Below, one piece after another: positions 21,691-30,413 of a stretch of DNA of 64,000 nucleotides (the first letter of the stretch is position 1; every line of letters begins with the position of its first letter). The position numbers and the translations under genes are program-made. Where the stretch lies: the NCBI RefSeq assembly GCF_900102135.1, contig NZ_FMVJ01000010.1, forward strand, positions 90,300 through 154,299, read 5' to 3'. The DNA is from Microvirga guangxiensis (GTDB lineage Bacteria; Pseudomonadota; Alphaproteobacteria; Rhizobiales; Beijerinckiaceae). The notes beneath the pieces were generated by a model, which did not search any database, had not been told where the DNA came from, and saw only the letters and a list, made by a program, of their open reading frames with translations.

Positions 21691-21778
21691 TGAAGCCGCA
21701 GAAAGGCGGCACTGCATTTATGCTCGCAGGGTCAGAATTGGATGCTGATCGAGGGTCAAACTTGGAAGCCGATTGACA

Positions 21779-22141
21779 GAGCATGGGTTGAGCTGGATGC
21801 TGCCGCTAATCGTAGGGCACGCCAATGCACTTGACCTCCTGCTATCAGCACGCAAGGTCACTAGTGACGAAGCTATGCGGATGGGCCTCGTCAACAGGGT
21901 TTACCCGGCGGATACCCTACTCGAGAATACGATGGCATATGTGCGCGATCTCGTAGATTACGTATCGCCTAGAGCCATGGCCGTGATCAAGCGACAACTC
22001 TACGAGGTTCCCTTCCAGACGCTCGCGGAGGCGGTCACCTACGCCAATCACGAGATGGCTCTGAGCATTCGCAGTGAGGATTTCCGCGAGGGAGTTGCTC
22101 ACTTCGTCGAGAGGCGGCCACCACGTTTTTCTGGGAAGTGA
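21779..22141 (+). pseudogene. Enoyl-CoA hydratase/isomerase, 5'-truncated by IS21
   Basis: The C-terminal ~120 residues of a crotonase-fold enzyme: 'EHGLSWMLPLIVGHANAL' and 'LLSARKVTSDEAMRMGLV' match the second half of enoyl-CoA hydratases. The first half, including the oxyanion-hole residues, is absent, and the frame begins exactly at the right IS21 end. Only 6 bases separate it from the first acyl-CoA dehydrogenase, so it was the first visible gene of that operon. The truncation should abolish activity and may also separate the operon from its original promoter. Confidence 0.85.
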
Positions 22142-22147
22142 CTACCA

Positions 22148-23329
22148 ATGTCCGCATTGCTGACAGAAAAGGAACTGGCCTTCCGTGAAGAGGTTCGTGC
22201 GTTCCTGGCCAGCGAGCTACCCGACGATATTAGCGGGTGGATCCTATCCGGGGAACTCGCCCGACGTGAGGACACTATAGCTTGGGCGAGGATTCTCCAT
22301 CGAAGAGGATGGGGCGGATATACATGGCCGCGCAAGCACAGCGGGCCGGGATTCACCCCCATCCAGCGCTACTTGTTCGAAGACGAATGCGCCGTGGCGG
22401 GTGCGCCAGAGATTGTACCCTTTGGCCTAAAGATGGTCGCGCCCGTGATTATGGAGTTCGGCAGTCATTGGCAGAGGGAGCACTTCCTGCCGCGCATCGC
22501 GAGGCTAGATGACTGGTGGTGCCAAGGTTATTCCGAGCCTGGTGCTGGATCCGATCTTGCCTCGCTGCGCACACGCGCGCGCCGGGACGGCGACTTCTAT
22601 ATTGTCGACGGCCAGAAGACCTGGACGACCGAGGCGCACGAAGCGGATTGGATATTCTGTCTCGTGCGCACTTCGACAGAAGCACGCAAGCAGGACGGCA
22701 TCAGCTTTCTTCTTATCGATCTCAAGTCTCCAGGCATCACTATTCGCCCCATCATCACCTTCGATGGCAGGCATGAAATCAACGAGGTCTGGTTTGAGAA
22801 TGTCCGCGTGCCAATTCAGAACCTGGTGGGCGAAGAGGGAAGGGGATGGACCTATGCTAAGTACCTCCTCGTACATGAGCGCTTGAACTTCGGTGGCATG
22901 GGCTTCTGCAAGCGTGAGATCGGCCGCCTCAAGCGCCTCGCACAGGGCGTTCGACGCAACGGGGGACCTGTTATTTCCGACCCGGCCTTTCGCGCTCGAC
23001 TCGCGTCGCTTGAGATGAGGCTTGCTGCGCTCGATATGACAAACCTGCGCTTTCTGCGCGCGGCTGAGCGCGGAGAGACCAGTGAGCTGCATCCGCCTTA
23101 CCTGAAGATTCTGAGCTCGCACCTGCAACAGGATATCGCTGAACTACAGGTGCGGGCACTCGGATCATTCGCAATGCCGACCGCATCCAGTGAATTTCGC
23201 AACGAGACGGTGGAGGATCCGGAATTCGCCCACGTGAGCCCGCGCTATTGCAACCTGCGGAAGACCACAATCTACGCCGGGTCGAACGAGATCCAGAGAG
23301 AGATTGCCGCAAAACATTTGCTGGGGTGA
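22148..23329 (+). CDS. Acyl-CoA dehydrogenase (first of a pair)
   Basis: A 393-residue flavoprotein of the acyl-CoA dehydrogenase superfamily, oxidising an acyl-CoA thioester to the 2-enoyl form with FAD. The N-terminal helical domain is followed by the FAD/beta-barrel signature 'WCQGYSEPGAGSDLASL' and 'DGQKTWTTEAHEADW'. The C-terminal domain ends with 'TTIYAGSNEIQREIAAK', the usual FAD/tetramer loop. Paired acyl-CoA dehydrogenases of this type often work as heteromers in steroid, terpenoid or branched-acid side-chain degradation. It is directly followed (12 bases) by the second dehydrogenase. Substrate not deducible. Confidence 0.9.
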   Translation: MSALLTEKELAFREEVRAFLASELPDDISGWILSGELARREDTIAWARILHRRGWGGYTWPRKHSGPGFTPIQRYLFEDECAVAGAPEIVPFGLKMVAPVIMEFGSHWQREHFLPRIARLDDWWCQGYSEPGAGSDLASLRTRARRDGDFYIVDGQKTWTTEAHEADWIFCLVRTSTEARKQDGISFLLIDLKSPGITIRPIITFDGRHEINEVWFENVRVPIQNLVGEEGRGWTYAKYLLVHERLNFGGMGFCKREIGRLKRLAQGVRRNGGPVISDPAFRARLASLEMRLAALDMTNLRFLRAAERGETSELHPPYLKILSSHLQQDIAELQVRALGSFAMPTASSEFRNETVEDPEFAHVSPRYCNLRKTTIYAGSNEIQREIAAKHLLG

Positions 23330-23340
23330 TGGAGAACAGC

Positions 23341-24456
23341 ATGAACGACTTCGGCGACGGGTTCGCGTTTGTGCCGACAGAAGAGCGATCCCTACTGCAT
23401 GATATGCTGGGCCGTTTCTTCGACGAAGCGGACACGTCCGTCTCGAACTGGCGAGAGCTGTGGCAGGCTTCGGCCGATCTCGGCGTGCCAGCGGCGGCAT
23501 TGCCTCCGGAGGAGGGGGGCATGGGTCATGGCCTTGCGATGATGACCATCGCAGAGCGGATCGGCTGGGCTGGCGTCGTTTCTCCCTTCGTCTGGTCGTC
23601 GGCGGTCGCGACACGGGCCCTTTCGCGGCTAGATTCCTGCGAGGCACTGGCGCGCCACCGGCACAAGCTTGCCGCCGGCGAGAGCATTGCGACGATTGCC
23701 TTCCATGAGGACGATACGTACCCGATGATCTTTACCCCCCATGCTCATGCGGTCAAGGAAGGAGATGGGTATCGTCTTAACGGACGGAAACGGATGGTTC
23801 CGTTTGGTGCCGAGGCCCAGCTTGTCCTTGTCCCAGCTATGTTGGAGAAGGAGCTGGCTCTCTTCGCCGTCGACGTCAGTACGCACGGCTCCGTGATACG
23901 CCGATACGCTGCGGTCGATCTGACACCGTGTGCAGACCTTTGTTTCAAGGACATCACGCTCGATGGCGACGCACTTCTGGCATGCGGCCGCCAAGCGGAG
24001 GACCTCCTTGCGTGGATGCAGGATGCATGGATCGCCGCCCTTTGTGCGGATGCGGTCGGTGCTATGCGTCGGTTGGTCGAAATGACAGGATCCTATCTGA
24101 AGGTGCGCAAGCAATTTGACCGCCCACTTTCGAGCAATCAGGCTCTCAGGCATCGTTTCGTGGACCTGGACATAGAGCTGGCACAGGCCGAAACCGTCAC
24201 AGAATGGGCAGCCGCCGTCCTGGACACGGCCACCGCCCCCGAGCGGCATCGGGCGATTTGCACCGCACACTACACGGTGGTCAAGGCAGCCTGGAAAATT
24301 TCCCAGGAGGCCGTACAGATGCATGGCGGCATCGGCATGGCGGCCGAGACGCCGGTTGGTCTCTACTTCAAGCGTCTCTTGACGACGGCGCTTGTTGCTG
24401 GGGACGAAGATCGGGCCATCCTGGCCTACGATCAGAAAATTCTGGAGACAGCATGA
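23341..24456 (+). CDS. Acyl-CoA dehydrogenase (second of a pair)
   Basis: A 371-residue partner subunit with a less conserved FAD motif ('SIATIAFHEDDTYPMIF' in place of the usual EPGAGSD) but a normal C-terminal domain, including 'YLKVRKQFDRPLSSNQ' and 'EAVQMHGGIGMAAETP'. Such weak/strong pairs are typical of alpha2-beta2 acyl-CoA dehydrogenases. ATG 23341 has GGAG 6 bases upstream; ATG 23329, overlapping the previous stop, is an alternative. The stop overlaps the aldehyde dehydrogenase start by 4 bases, showing a tight operon. Confidence 0.87.
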   Translation: MNDFGDGFAFVPTEERSLLHDMLGRFFDEADTSVSNWRELWQASADLGVPAAALPPEEGGMGHGLAMMTIAERIGWAGVVSPFVWSSAVATRALSRLDSCEALARHRHKLAAGESIATIAFHEDDTYPMIFTPHAHAVKEGDGYRLNGRKRMVPFGAEAQLVLVPAMLEKELALFAVDVSTHGSVIRRYAAVDLTPCADLCFKDITLDGDALLACGRQAEDLLAWMQDAWIAALCADAVGAMRRLVEMTGSYLKVRKQFDRPLSSNQALRHRFVDLDIELAQAETVTEWAAAVLDTATAPERHRAICTAHYTVVKAAWKISQEAVQMHGGIGMAAETPVGLYFKRLLTTALVAGDEDRAILAYDQKILETA

Positions 24457-25886
24457 AGCACTATGATCGCGTTTTCATCGATGGTCAGTGGATTCCAGCA
24501 ACAGGGGCCGATCACTTCGATATCACTGAAGCAGCGACCGGGACAGTTATAGCTCGGATATCCGCAGCGTCTCGAGCTGACCTCGAAGCGGCGGTCGACA
24601 GCGCCAACCGTGCGTTTCCTGTATGGTCTCAGCTTCCACCAGCAGAACGTGCCACTGCACTGCGCCGCATCGCGCAGGGACTCAAGGCCCGCTCAGACGA
24701 AATTGCGAGATCTGTAGCAATGGAAGTGGGCATGCCATTGAAGCTTTCGAACCGCATCCAGGTGGGCAGCCCGATTCTGGCGTGGGAGGCCTATGCCGAT
24801 TTGGCGATGGACTTGCCGAGAGAGGAGCGCATCGGTCACTCCCTTGTCGTGCATGAGCCGGTTGGCGTCGTGGGGTGCATCACACCCTGGAACTATCCCT
24901 TGCATCAGGTGACTGCAAAGGTGGCTGCGGCGCTCGCCGCGGGCTGCACAGTTGTCCTAAAACCCTCCGAAGTAGCTCCAATCAGCGCGTTTATCCTCGC
25001 TGAGGTCGTGGCGGAAGCAGGTGTGCCAGCAGGAACCTTCAATCTTGTCTGTGGCGAGGGAGCTACCATTGGCGAGGCGCTTGCTGCCTCACCCCGCGTG
25101 GACATGATATCATTCACCGGCTCGACGAATGCAGGCAAGCGCGTTGCAGCTGTTGCGGCTGACACTGTTAAGCGTGTTTCGCTAGAGCTTGGCGGCAAGT
25201 CGCCGTCCGTGGTGCTCGACGACGCTGACCTGACCCAGGCTGTCCGCGGGACCATTGCATCTTGCTTCTTGAATTCCGGGCAGACCTGTTCCGCCCTCAC
25301 GCGTCTCCTAGTGCCGGAAGACAAGTACGAGCAAGCGAGGGCTATCGCCGCTGAAGCGTGTGCCGGCTTTACGCTCGGCAATCCGCTCGACCCCGCGACT
25401 CGGGTCGGCCCGCTCGTCTCTGCCCGCCAGCAGGAGCGTGTCGTCGGAATGATACGCAAGGGATTGGACACTGGTGCCGATCTTATTGCTGGCGGCTCGG
25501 ACCCTGTCGATAACATGCAGGGCGGTTTCTTCGTCAGACCAACAGTTCTTGGTCGGGTCGCTTCGGATAGCCCTGTTGCCCAAGAGGAGATCTTCGGGCC
25601 CGTACTGGTCATTCAGACCTATCGTGATGAGGAAGAGGCCGTCCGCTTAGCGAACGGAACTCAGTATGGGCTTGCCGCCGCGGTCTGGTCCGGAGACGAG
25701 GCCCGCGCGCGACAGGTTGCAGGTCGGATCCGCGCGGGGCAGATCGATATTAACGGGGCTCCCTTCAATCCTGCTGCTCCATTCGGAGGATTTAAGCAGT
25801 CCGGTCATGGGCGAGAAAATGGCTCGTTCGGCCTGGCAGAGTTCTTAGAGCCGAAATCCATTCAACTTCGGTCCGAGCGGTCGTGA
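24453..25886 (+). CDS. NAD(P)-dependent aldehyde dehydrogenase
   Basis: A 477-residue ALDH superfamily enzyme oxidising an aldehyde to the acid. Key sites are present: cofactor-binding 'VGCITPWNYPLHQVTAKV', the general base in 'VSLELGGKSPSVV', and the catalytic Cys in 'CFLNSGQTCSALTRLLV'. 'EEIFGPVLVIQTY' and 'PFGGFKQSGHGRENG' complete the family pattern. ATG 24453 overlaps the upstream stop. In context it probably handles an aldehyde intermediate of the same acyl-CoA pathway as the two dehydrogenases. Confidence 0.92.
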   Translation: MKHYDRVFIDGQWIPATGADHFDITEAATGTVIARISAASRADLEAAVDSANRAFPVWSQLPPAERATALRRIAQGLKARSDEIARSVAMEVGMPLKLSNRIQVGSPILAWEAYADLAMDLPREERIGHSLVVHEPVGVVGCITPWNYPLHQVTAKVAAALAAGCTVVLKPSEVAPISAFILAEVVAEAGVPAGTFNLVCGEGATIGEALAASPRVDMISFTGSTNAGKRVAAVAADTVKRVSLELGGKSPSVVLDDADLTQAVRGTIASCFLNSGQTCSALTRLLVPEDKYEQARAIAAEACAGFTLGNPLDPATRVGPLVSARQQERVVGMIRKGLDTGADLIAGGSDPVDNMQGGFFVRPTVLGRVASDSPVAQEEIFGPVLVIQTYRDEEEAVRLANGTQYGLAAAVWSGDEARARQVAGRIRAGQIDINGAPFNPAAPFGGFKQSGHGRENGSFGLAEFLEPKSIQLRSERS

Positions 25887-26243
25887 GACGTCGTATGAGC
25901 TGAGGCCTTACTGCAGGCCCGGTCACTAGCCACTCGCACCCGGAGAACATTTCCGGGTGCTTCAAGATCGTGGGGTCATCGCAATGAGCAAAAACCCTCG
26001 TGTTAGACCGCAGATTGGCAGTGCCGCTTCCTTCGGCATTGGCCAAAGGAAAAGTGTTACAATGAGTTAGATTTCGCTCTCGCCCATTGTGTACCAACGT
26101 TGTGTGCCGGTGCTGATGACAGACTAGAGCTGGAAATCTCCCAATCTTGGGGCCAACCGCGCGAAACTTGGAGACTAACCTACGTAAGTTCTTGCCGTGC
26201 TTAGCCTTTTAAGAAATAGGGTACCTGCGCCGTGTAGCTCAGG
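25887..26243. other. Gap between the acyl-CoA operon and IS6 copy A
   Basis: No gene seen. A leftward frame across 25,792-26,097 shows no motifs. The stretch probably carries the operon terminator, but no strong hairpin with a T run was found. Confidence 0.35.
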
Positions 26244-27068
26244 GGATGTGTCGCAAACGGTTTGTTTCAGAGTTTCAGCTACAGCTTCTCGGGCTTCAGG
26301 GAAGAGGGTAGCATGTTCAAGGGCAGGCATTTTGATCGATCGGTGATCCTGCTCTGCGTGCGGTGGTATTTAGCTTACAACCTCAGCCTACGGAATTTGG
26401 AAGAGATGATGGCTGAGCGCGGCGTCTCCGTTGACCATGCCACAGTGCATCGCTGGGTCGTTTGTTACTCTCCCAAGCTGTTAGAGCGGTTCAATCGGCG
26501 CAAACGTCCCGCCAGCAGGAAATGGCACATTGACGAAACCTACATCAAAGTCCGTGGCCAGTGGCGGTATCTCTATCGTGCGATCGACAGCAACGGCGAT
26601 ACCGTCGAGTTCTGGTTCAGCGAACGGCGCAATCTCACAGCCGCCAAGCGGTTCCTGCACAAGGCGCTCAGGCGGCATGGCCGACCCGAGCGGATCGTTA
26701 TCGATGGTAGTCAGACCAATCGTGAAGCAATCCTGTCATGCGATATGGAATACCGGCTCCAGGATCGGTCAAGACGTCAGTTGAAGCCAATCCGGATCCG
26801 GCAAAGTGCCTATTTGAACAATCGCATCGAGCAGGACCATCGGGCCGTCAAGCGCCGGGTTCGACCAATGCTCGGGTTTAAGTCGATGGTATCCGCCCGA
26901 GTGATCCTAGGTGGGGTCGAGATGGTTCACATGATGCGCAAAGGACAGGCAAAGTATGCCTGTCACCCGCAGCCATCATTAGCAGAACAGTTCGGTCTGC
27001 TCGCTGCCTGAGCGTATAACGGGATCTCGACCGTCTTCGTATGCCAATTCCAAATTTGCGACGCATCC
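26244..27068 (+). mobile_element. IS6-family element, copy A (intact)
   Basis: An 825-bp element with terminal inverted repeats GGATGTGTCGCAAA (26244-26257) and TTTGCGACGCATCC (27055-27068), identical except for one base, flanking a single transposase. No 8-bp target duplication is visible, which is common for IS6 elements that move by cointegration. It is the reference for reading the damaged copy B at 48.2 kb, which has the same spacing. Confidence 0.85.
26313..27011 (+). CDS. IS6-family transposase (copy A)
   Basis: A 232-residue DDE transposase. The N-terminal HTH region is 'NLSLRNLEEMMAERGVSVD'. The catalytic domain is 'KWHIDETYIKVRGQWRYLY' (first Asp), 'ERIVIDGSQTNREAIL' (second Asp) and 'NNRIEQDHRAVKRRVRPM' (Glu). 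ATG 26313 gives the standard MFKGRHFDRSVILLC start. The C-terminus is SLAEQFGLLAA followed by TGA. No defect seen. Confidence 0.92.
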   Translation: MFKGRHFDRSVILLCVRWYLAYNLSLRNLEEMMAERGVSVDHATVHRWVVCYSPKLLERFNRRKRPASRKWHIDETYIKVRGQWRYLYRAIDSNGDTVEFWFSERRNLTAAKRFLHKALRRHGRPERIVIDGSQTNREAILSCDMEYRLQDRSRRQLKPIRIRQSAYLNNRIEQDHRAVKRRVRPMLGFKSMVSARVILGGVEMVHMMRKGQAKYACHPQPSLAEQFGLLAA

Positions 27069-27269
27069 AATTGGGGAGCACGGTAATTAGCCTATGGCCA
27101 CGCCTGGAAGGCTTAGATCTGGTCCGCCCTGAATTTGGCTGGGCTCCCCCGGCCCGCCGTTACTAACGCTGCCGAGTGCGTAACCGGACAGAGACGAAGA
27201 TGGGCCGGCCGTCTCATCACCTCGCCACCAATACGCAGCCTGTCCGTGTGAGGGCCTTGCGGCAAAACT

Positions 27270-27520
27270 GGGGTATTGGGCCCGCCGCTTGGTCCAGATG
27301 GCAGGCCTTAGCACTCTCGCCCGCGCGAGCGACCCTCAGCAGCCACGATGTTCGCCACCTTCTGCATCAGATTTGCGGTATTGGGCCCAACTGCTTTGGC
27401 CGTGCGTTAGTAACGGATTTAACGCACCAGCTCCAAAACTGAGGTATTGGGCCCAGCGCCTTTCAAGGCGCGTTAGTAACGAATATTGCAGACGTGCGGC
27501 ACAACTGCGTTATTGGGCCC
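27270..27520 (+). repeat. Degenerate tandem repeat with four TATTGGGCCC boxes
   Basis: The 10-mer TATTGGGCCC occurs at 27274, 27379, 27445 and 27511. The last three are exactly 66 bases apart and the first gap is 105. Units 27375-27440 and 27441-27506 both read G-G-TATTGGGCCCA, then a GCTTT/CCTTT block, then GCGTTAGTAACG(A/G), and end in AAAACT or ACAACT. The palindromic core GGGCCC and the near-palindrome CGTTAGTAACG suggest protein-binding sites. A further CGTTACTAACG, the reverse orientation, lies at 27158-27168. This could be an iteron-like or regulatory array for the gene at 27633. Confidence 0.7.
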
Positions 27521-27632
27521 ACAGGTTAAGCATCGTTGTCGTGGGCTATTGCGAACAGGCTCTTCCCCTCATCACTGCTTCCGGTCAGACTCTCCTTACG
27601 GGGATTTTGATTTGAGTTTTCCGGGAGAGCTT

Positions 27633-28097
27633 ATGGCCCTGACAAATACCGAGCGGCAGCGGATCTATCGCGAAAAGCTGAAGGCAGGGGCTACACGGAC
27701 AGAAGCCCTTGAAGCAGAGAATGCTGCGCTCAAGCAGCAGCTGGAACAGAGCCGCCGCGTGATTGATGAGCTCCGGACGGCCAACCACCAAGCTGTAGTA
27801 CCCAAATTCGATATCCCGGAAGGCACCGCCGCAGTCATCTGCTTGTCTGCGCACGAGGTGCATCGCTTAAATCGCATGAAGAAGTGCCGTCAGTTTCTCC
27901 CTGATGGGCGGCGCCCGCTGGCCTTCGACACGTACCGGGTGCTCGGGCTGAACATTTCGGGCTGGGAACGTATGCCGCTAGAGTTCCTGGCTAAGTTCGG
28001 CCTGCTCGATGCTGCACGCATATGGAAGAAGCAGGAGGCGTCAGCGCTCCGACGGATCAATATCACTGAGTTTGGCTTTGATCCCTGGGAAAGCTGA
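27633..28097 (+). CDS. Hypothetical protein with coiled coil, downstream of the 66-bp repeats
   Basis: A 154-residue protein starting MALTNTERQRIYREKLK, after a GGGAGAG Shine-Dalgarno. Residues 25-52 form a short coiled coil (EALEAENAALKQQLEQSRR). The remainder contains 'FLPDGRRPLAFDTYRVLG' and a tail rich in aromatic and basic residues, 'ITEFGFDPWES'. The N-terminus resembles small plasmid- or phage-borne proteins with an ERQRxYREKL motif. No catalytic motif recognised. Placement next to the repeat array suggests a DNA-linked role; this is only positional. Confidence 0.55.
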   Translation: MALTNTERQRIYREKLKAGATRTEALEAENAALKQQLEQSRRVIDELRTANHQAVVPKFDIPEGTAAVICLSAHEVHRLNRMKKCRQFLPDGRRPLAFDTYRVLGLNISGWERMPLEFLAKFGLLDAARIWKKQEASALRRINITEFGFDPWES

Positions 28098-28651
28098 CAT
28101 TTGTCCCAATCCACCGAGAACGGCGCGAGTGCGCTTGAAGAGCTTAGGGCAGGCGAAGCGGTACATCCGCGCTTCGCCTGCCTCGTAGGAGCCGCTGATC
28201 CGCCCCGCATGACCGGAATCGGCCCAAGCATGCTCAACCAAATATGGTTAACAAAAGGTTACAAACTACTGAAATAAAGGCCAATATTCTTGGGAACCCA
28301 AGCTGGGCAGCACCGTTGTTGAAGCTGTTTGGCAACGGGTTCAAGGATGATGACTGCTTCAAACAATGGCATAGCTTTGATCAAAGAAGCCCAGGCGGCT
28401 CGGGTTCGAGCTCATATCCGTGGCATGCTCTCCCGGCTGCAGTTGCACCATCGCAATCTCATTAAGGAGGCTGCATAGAGAAAACCCCGCACGGGAGAGA
28501 GGCGGACGGGGTTCTCTTTGAAGGCTTGGTACGCTACTCAGCCTGCACTATATGTAGCTGAAGAGGGTAAAGAGCTCGTTGTCCTAGTCGAGACCTGCGA
28601 TCCTCAAGAGGTCCGTGATTACCCGCATCCCAGGAAGGCCGACGCTTCTAT
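28098..28651. other. Gap with one hairpin, no clear gene
   Basis: A 73-codon frame at 28244-28465 has no motif. A hairpin that could terminate transcription lies near the middle (listed separately). The 28,517-28,651 part reads as possible decayed coding DNA but nothing recognisable. Confidence 0.3.
28476..28516 (+). terminator. Candidate hairpin terminator
   Basis: Arms AGAGAAAACCCCG and CGGGGTTCTCT can pair over 11 bases with two extra A residues in the left arm, around a ~17-base purine-rich loop. A short TTTG follows. Could end the transcript of the 27633 gene. Confidence 0.4.
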
Positions 28652-29382
28652 CTATGAGGGTACTGCGGCCGCTCCGTCCCGCTCCGGCTGCTGGTGACGG
28701 AACAATTTGCCGAGCCAAGTGCGGAGGTACCTTGCCATTGCCGTTTCTGCGGCTTCGCTTGGTTCTTTAAGCCAATCGATCAGCCGCAGTGGCAGGTCTA
28801 TATCCTTGCAGTCAGGATGAAGACGTTCGAGGAAAGCGATAGCACCAACCGTCAAGGCAAGACGCTCAGAACGCGAGGGATCTCGATGGGACGTCGACCC
28901 ATCGGGGAAACTCCAAAATGCATTAGAGCTTGCTAGCGTTCTAACGCACCTGCCTTTCTTTGGCTGATGGTCTGAGGTCCTCAATATTTCGACTGAGCCC
29001 CTCAACCCAGCTAGAGAGCCGTGCCAGTGGGGAGGAAGTGTTCTGCTTGAGTATCGACCAGTCCCAACCCACGGATGAACCTCCTCGATTGGAAGTCCCT
29101 CATTCTGTCGCGCACCGATACGGTAGAGCATTTGGACTGCGGATGGATTCGCAAGTTCGTCTTCCATCTCGAGGCAGAAAATGGTCGAAGAAAGCCCTCT
29201 AAATCGCTCGCATCACGTCGACTGGCTACAATAGCGTGCAGCTTCCAGTTCCAGAAGAAGTGCTCCTCCAAACGTCGCGCCAATAGCTCCTTAAGAAAGT
29301 TCTCGCGATCAATCTCGACTGGAGGAAGATCCAGGCGGCTGCGCCCTATAACCTGTCCAATCCAAAATGGAGACGAGCTCAC
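28652..29382 (-). pseudogene. Hypothetical gene, apparently frameshifted
   Basis: Two leftward frames look like halves of one protein. Residues from 29382 (FWIGQVIGRSRLDLPPVEID, then 'LEEHFFWNWKLHAIVA') run to about 29,190. A second frame from about 29,190 (CLEMEDELANPSAVQMLYRI) runs to the stop at 28652, ending 'LRTWLGKLFRHQQPERDG'. Joining them needs one indel near 29,185. I recognise no family. It could also be two unrelated small frames; confidence is low. Confidence 0.3.
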
Positions 29383-29458
29383 TCACGTATTCGGAGCCTT
29401 TGAGTTGGACATCCAGCCGGAAACACCGGACAACCCGGCATCCGTCAGGATTGCCCTC

Positions 29459-29605
29459 ATGCGCTATACCCGGGCCGAGGACGGACGTCTGCTCATCACT
29501 CCGGAGTGCGCTTCCTTCGAGGAAGTGGAAGGGCAGATCAATTCCCTTCAGGACGAGTTGGACGAGATCTGGGAACGAGCCCGCCGAGCCTTCCAAGTCG
29601 CCTAG
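29459..29605 (+). CDS. Small acidic protein (48 aa)
   Basis: MRYTRAEDGRLLITPECA then 'FEEVEGQINSLQDELDEIW' and 'RARRAFQVA'. It is a short acidic, helical protein, possibly a leader or antitoxin-like peptide. The same frame is open upstream to 29,075, but the residues before 29,350 look non-coding, so the ATG at 29459 is the best start. It lies just upstream of the toxin-antitoxin pair. Function unknown. Confidence 0.45.
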   Translation: MRYTRAEDGRLLITPECASFEEVEGQINSLQDELDEIWERARRAFQVA

Positions 29606-29690
29606 AGGGCATCGCCCCTTTTAGGGACTCAAGAAACTACTGGCTGCCATTATCCCACCCTTGACGGAACTACTGGCTACCAGTACCGTT

Positions 29691-30071
29691 ATGACCATGC
29701 AAACCGTCATCCAGACCCCGACCTTCCTTGCAGACGCCAAGGCCGCAGGCTTGGAGGATGGTGAGCTTGCCGACATGGTCGCGACCATCGCCGCCAATCC
29801 GCAGATAGGGGACATCATCCCCGGGACGGGTGGGGCGCGTAAGGTCCGGTTCGGAGGCAAGGGCAAAGGCAAGTCTGGGGCCTATAGGGTCATCACCTAT
29901 TACGCCGCTGAAGACGTGCCCGTGTTCCTCCTCGCGTTGGTGGATAAAGGCCAGCGGGCCGACATCAGCCAAGCAGACAGGAACGCCCTTCGCCAGATCC
30001 TTGGCACCCTTGCGGACGAGTACAGGGAAGGCGTCCGCAAGAAGCTGCGCACCACAAAGGCGCGGCGATGA
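29691..30071 (+). CDS. RelE/HigB-type toxin of a toxin-antitoxin pair
   Basis: A ~126-residue protein with the HigB/RelE-like 'Phage-derived Gp49-like/DUF891 or RelE' pattern. It begins MTMQTVIQTPTFLADAKAAG, then 'GTGGARKVRFGGKGKGKSG' and 'YRVITYYAAEDVPVFLLAL'. The basic Arg/Lys segment and the YYAAEDVPVFLL strand are typical of mRNA-interferase toxins acting at the ribosome. A start at 29697 is equally possible. The HTH antitoxin follows 36 bases downstream on the same strand, the toxin-first order of higBA. Confidence 0.75.
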   Translation: MTMQTVIQTPTFLADAKAAGLEDGELADMVATIAANPQIGDIIPGTGGARKVRFGGKGKGKSGAYRVITYYAAEDVPVFLLALVDKGQRADISQADRNALRQILGTLADEYREGVRKKLRTTKARR

Positions 30072-30107
30072 CTTCTTGAGAACATGCGAAACTGAGAGCT
30101 GGTAGCT

Positions 30108-30404
30108 ATGGCATCCCTTGGAAAACGTCTCCTTCAGGCAGCGGAAGAAGCCCGGGCCATTGCTCGCGGTGAGGCCGATCCGTCCACCTACAAGGTCCAC
30201 GTACCCGCAGAAATTGACGTGAAGGCCATCCGCCAGGGCCTACGCATGACGCAGGCTGAATTCTCAGCCCGGTACGGCTTCCCGCTTGGCACCCTTCGCG
30301 ATTGGGAACAGGGCAAGGGCAAACCGGACACCTCCGCCCGGGTGCTTCTCCTCGTCATCTCGAAGGAGCCCCAAGCCGTCGAACGCGCCCTTCACGCCGC
30401 ATAG
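30108..30404 (+). CDS. HigA/NadS-type helix-turn-helix antitoxin
   Basis: A 98-residue protein with an XRE-type HTH: 'IRQGLRMTQAEFSARYGFP' followed by LGTLRDWEQGKGKPD (about residues 42-75), as in HigA/NadS antitoxins. Residues 1-40 are an extended arm likely to cover the toxin. It would neutralise the upstream RelE/HigB-like toxin and repress the operon. Intact. Confidence 0.82.
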   Translation: MASLGKRLLQAAEEARAIARGEADPSTYKVHVPAEIDVKAIRQGLRMTQAEFSARYGFPLGTLRDWEQGKGKPDTSARVLLLVISKEPQAVERALHAA

Positions 30405-30413
30405 GATTACACA

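Larger units (their letters stand above)
19387..21778 (+). mobile_element. IS21-family element, apparently intact
   Basis: istA and istB are intact and overlapping. The left end near 19,387 carries GGCGTCCAAATTTGACCC (19391-19408). The right end carries the inverse GGGTCAAACTTGGAAGCC (21753-21770), followed by GATTGACA. A second, diverged copy of the repeat lies at 21729-21750 (GGGTCAGAATTGGATGC), matching the multiple terminal sites of IS21. The insertion removed the 5' part of an enoyl-CoA hydratase gene, whose reading frame resumes directly at the right end. A different IS21 lineage from that at 7.4 kb. Confidence 0.75.

Noticed and set aside
26221..26243. tRNA-like string GTGTAGCTCAGG before IS6 copy A
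   Set aside because: Resembles the D-arm of a tRNA, but no cloverleaf could be completed before the IS; at most a 5' fragment used as insertion site.
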